Shown: piece by piece, positions 12,689 through 14,557 of the stretch | Layout of the letters: every line of letters starts with the position of its first letter | Numbering within the stretch: position 1 is the first letter of the stretch | Source: JBBATK01 sp046052705 | Lineage (GTDB): Bacteria; Bacteroidota; Ignavibacteria; Kapaibacteriales; NICIL-2 | Reading direction: 5' to 3' | DNA: 14,557 nucleotides | Assembly: GCA_046052705.1 (NCBI GenBank) | Contig: JBJOLU010000073.1 | Span: 1-14,557 of the forward strand | Notes under the pieces: model-generated | What the model saw: the letters and a program-made list of their open reading frames with translations, nothing else | Database searches by the model: none | What the model was told of the DNA's origin: nothing | Translations under genes and position numbers: made by a program

Positions 12689-14440
12689 TTAGGGTTTCAT
12701 GTAATGTGATTCATACACAACAGCTTCAGGTTCGGCGTCGTTTACTTTATGCAACACAACTCCATTGCGCTGGTTGAGCAGTTCATAGCTCATGCCTTCC
12801 ATTCCCGAGGTTGCCGAGGCAATATCACCAAACACGGAGGAAGCATCTGTGTAGGACCACTCGGTGCCGCTGGCTTTGGCGATTCCTTGCAGAATCATCC
12901 ATGCCGGACGGCTATCTCTTTTCTCTCCTTGTGTCCACCGATCGTTCTGAGCACCAAACTTGTCAAGGCGACTCATCTTCATTCCCATGCGGCGAAGATT
13001 CTCCGTTGTAACCACGGCCGGTGTAAAGTGCTGAACGCGGCCATCGATATTGGTAAACGTTCCTTCAACTTCCGCGTACGTTGATGCTCCAAGTGCGGCA
13101 CTTGCTGCATTCGTCAGAGAGCAAACATTGGGCGAGAGTACAACGGAATAGGCACACGATGCAAGGGCCTCGGCAACGGCCGGATCGGCACACAACGCAT
13201 CATCGCACAACACTACTACCGCTTTCGATGATCTGATTTTTGATGCAACCTCCGAAGCTTCGATGCCTGTGATTCCCAAAGCTTCAAATCCACGGGAATT
13301 AGCATTACGATCTGCAACACGAAGGAAACTGTCGGCAAAGGCAGGGTCGTTGCGACGAACGTACACAACATTTTTCGAGGACACCACGCTCTTGGCAAAC
13401 TTCTGCGCAGCGTAGGCATCTTCGTTCGTGCACTTGCCGCCAACGATAAACAATACATCGCTACCGCTGCTTTTTAAGTTCGATGCTATAGATGCGAAGG
13501 CTTCATTCCAATCGGTTGCATGAAGGCTGCCCGAATTTCTGATATGGGCGCCGGTCAAACGATTGTTGTTTACCCACGAATACTGCGTGGTGCGACCCGC
13601 ATCACACATCCAATAGTTGTTTACTCGAAGATTGGCACGTGGCTCCAGTCGGAGAATAGTGTTATCGCGAACGCCAATACTCATGTTACATCCGCGAGCG
13701 CATCCCGGACATACAGAGTCGTTGAACGACATATCCCAAACACGTGCTTTAAAACGGAAATCAATACTGGTTAGAGCGCCTACAGGGCATAGCTCAATGA
13801 CATTCATCGAATACGGGGAATCGAACTGTGTACCTTCGAAGGTCTCGATGGTAACATGATCACCGCGCTGCACAAAGCTGAGCACGGGCTGCTGCGCAAT
13901 CTCTGTGGCATAGCGAATACACCGAGAGCAGGAAATGCAACGTTCGCCGTCGAACATCACATTCGGGCCCCAGGCCACGCGTTTGTCTTTGTGATTCTTC
14001 CCTTCTACAAAACGGCTCTCGCCCTTGGAATACTTGTATGCATACTCCTGCAGCTTACACTGACCTGCTTCGTCGCAGATGGGGCAATCCAAAGGGTGAT
14101 TGATAAGCAAGAATTCCATCACTGCATTCGAAGCTTTTTCCGACTTCTCATCTGCAGTGGAAACAATCATGCCGTCGGCCACGGGTGTGGAGCAGGCAAT
14201 CTGAAGTTTCGGCATCCACGCCACTACGGGTTGTCCGTTCTCGTCAAGTTCCGGTGCGCCATCGGCACCTTTCTTGGGAGAGCCCACGTTTACAAGACAC
14301 ATGCGGCAATTACCGGCAACGCTCAATGAAGGATGCCAACAAAAGTGCGGTATATGCATACCGCTTTCGTGCGCCGCTTCAATAATCGTCTTTCCGGCTT
14401 GAGCTTCAATTTTCTGTCCGTTGATCGTCAATACAGGCAT
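12689..14440 (-). CDS. nuoG: NADH-quinone oxidoreductase subunit G
   Basis: NuoG carries most of the Fe-S wire of complex I. In 583 residues I see every ligand set: [2Fe-2S] N1b C34/C45/C48/C83; N3 in HPLDCPICDEAGQC (H115/C119/C122/C128); N4 C168/C171/C174 with C218 of ELCPVGAL; and C244/C247/C251/C279, spaced Cx2Cx3Cx27C, which is the off-pathway N7 site known from E. coli and Thermus. The rest is a shortened molybdopterin-oxidoreductase-like domain without cofactor-binding features I can see. It is clearly shorter than the roughly 900-residue E. coli NuoG. The start MPVLTINGQKIEAQAGKTII is the normal ferredoxin-domain start, with GGAG about 8 nt upstream. nuoH follows. Confidence 0.96.
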   Translation of the reverse strand: MPVLTINGQKIEAQAGKTIIEAAHESGMHIPHFCWHPSLSVAGNCRMCLVNVGSPKKGADGAPELDENGQPVVAWMPKLQIACSTPVADGMIVSTADEKSEKASNAVMEFLLINHPLDCPICDEAGQCKLQEYAYKYSKGESRFVEGKNHKDKRVAWGPNVMFDGERCISCSRCIRYATEIAQQPVLSFVQRGDHVTIETFEGTQFDSPYSMNVIELCPVGALTSIDFRFKARVWDMSFNDSVCPGCARGCNMSIGVRDNTILRLEPRANLRVNNYWMCDAGRTTQYSWVNNNRLTGAHIRNSGSLHATDWNEAFASIASNLKSSGSDVLFIVGGKCTNEDAYAAQKFAKSVVSSKNVVYVRRNDPAFADSFLRVADRNANSRGFEALGITGIEASEVASKIRSSKAVVVLCDDALCADPAVAEALASCAYSVVLSPNVCSLTNAASAALGASTYAEVEGTFTNIDGRVQHFTPAVVTTENLRRMGMKMSRLDKFGAQNDRWTQGEKRDSRPAWMILQGIAKASGTEWSYTDASSVFGDIASATSGMEGMSYELLNQRNGVVLHKVNDAEPEAVVYESHYMKP

Positions 14441-14557
14441 GTACCATACTCCAAACGTTGAGTAAACGCTGCCGAACCGGCTGCCACAGTTCCGGCGTGA
14501 AATGAACGCACGAAAATAGTGTTCAGAGCTGAATTGAACGAAGGAAAAGCTCGTGGC

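Noticed and set aside
14441..14557. End of an upstream gene (nuoF) before nuoG
   Set aside because: One minus-strand frame stops with TGA at 14525-14523, which could be the end of nuoF, but about ten residues are too few to identify, and the other two frames are also open.
1..14557. Defence system, mobile element, CRISPR array or attachment site
   Set aside because: No transposase, integrase, phage or defence domain, spaced repeats or long terminal repeats were seen. The tRNA-Arg is not followed by an integrase or a repeated 3' end within the window.

Overview
The window reads as chromosomal housekeeping DNA from a member of the Bacteroidota / Chlorobiota-Ignavibacteria (FCB) group. I infer this from protein content (RNase Y, a TIGR03087-like GT4, a NuoG with the extra N7 ligands) and from repeated -7 promoter elements of the TAnnTTTG type, the Bacteroidota sigma-A signature. 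I cannot name a species. I see no insertion sequence, prophage, CRISPR array or recognisable defence island.

Left part (1-5391): rny (RNase Y, cut by the window edge) and zapA lie on the minus strand. The 336-base gap between them can fold into a long RNA with a 12-bp closing helix, a perfect 10-bp inner helix and a terminal T run; this is my candidate 6S RNA. Diverging from zapA is a small membrane-anchored sugar-phosphate transferase. It converges on a GT4 glycosyltransferase, suggesting surface polysaccharide or glycolipid synthesis. Next comes mgtE (Mg2+ channel), whose leader can form two mutually exclusive structures, one covering the ribosome binding site.

Middle (5392-8292): rpsT and tRNA-Arg(ACG) form a short plus-strand unit with a good promoter and a symmetric terminator. 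On the minus strand follow a CpoB/YbgF-like lipoprotein gene (coiled coil plus TPR), whose continuous frame is broken by two in-frame TAG codons and nothing else; a small gene of unknown function with a possible dimeric alpha/beta-barrel fold; and a NuiA-type nuclease-inhibitor homologue.

Right part (8314-14557): a minus-strand series nuoG-nuoH-nuoI, then a LytR_C-domain membrane protein, rsfS, argS and the NuiA-like gene. It links respiratory complex I subunits to translation genes. The usual nuoJ-N do not follow nuoI.

The observations most worth checking are the double-amber CpoB-like gene in a window where no complete gene ends in TAG, the candidate 6S RNA, and the possible translational switch in the mgtE leader.
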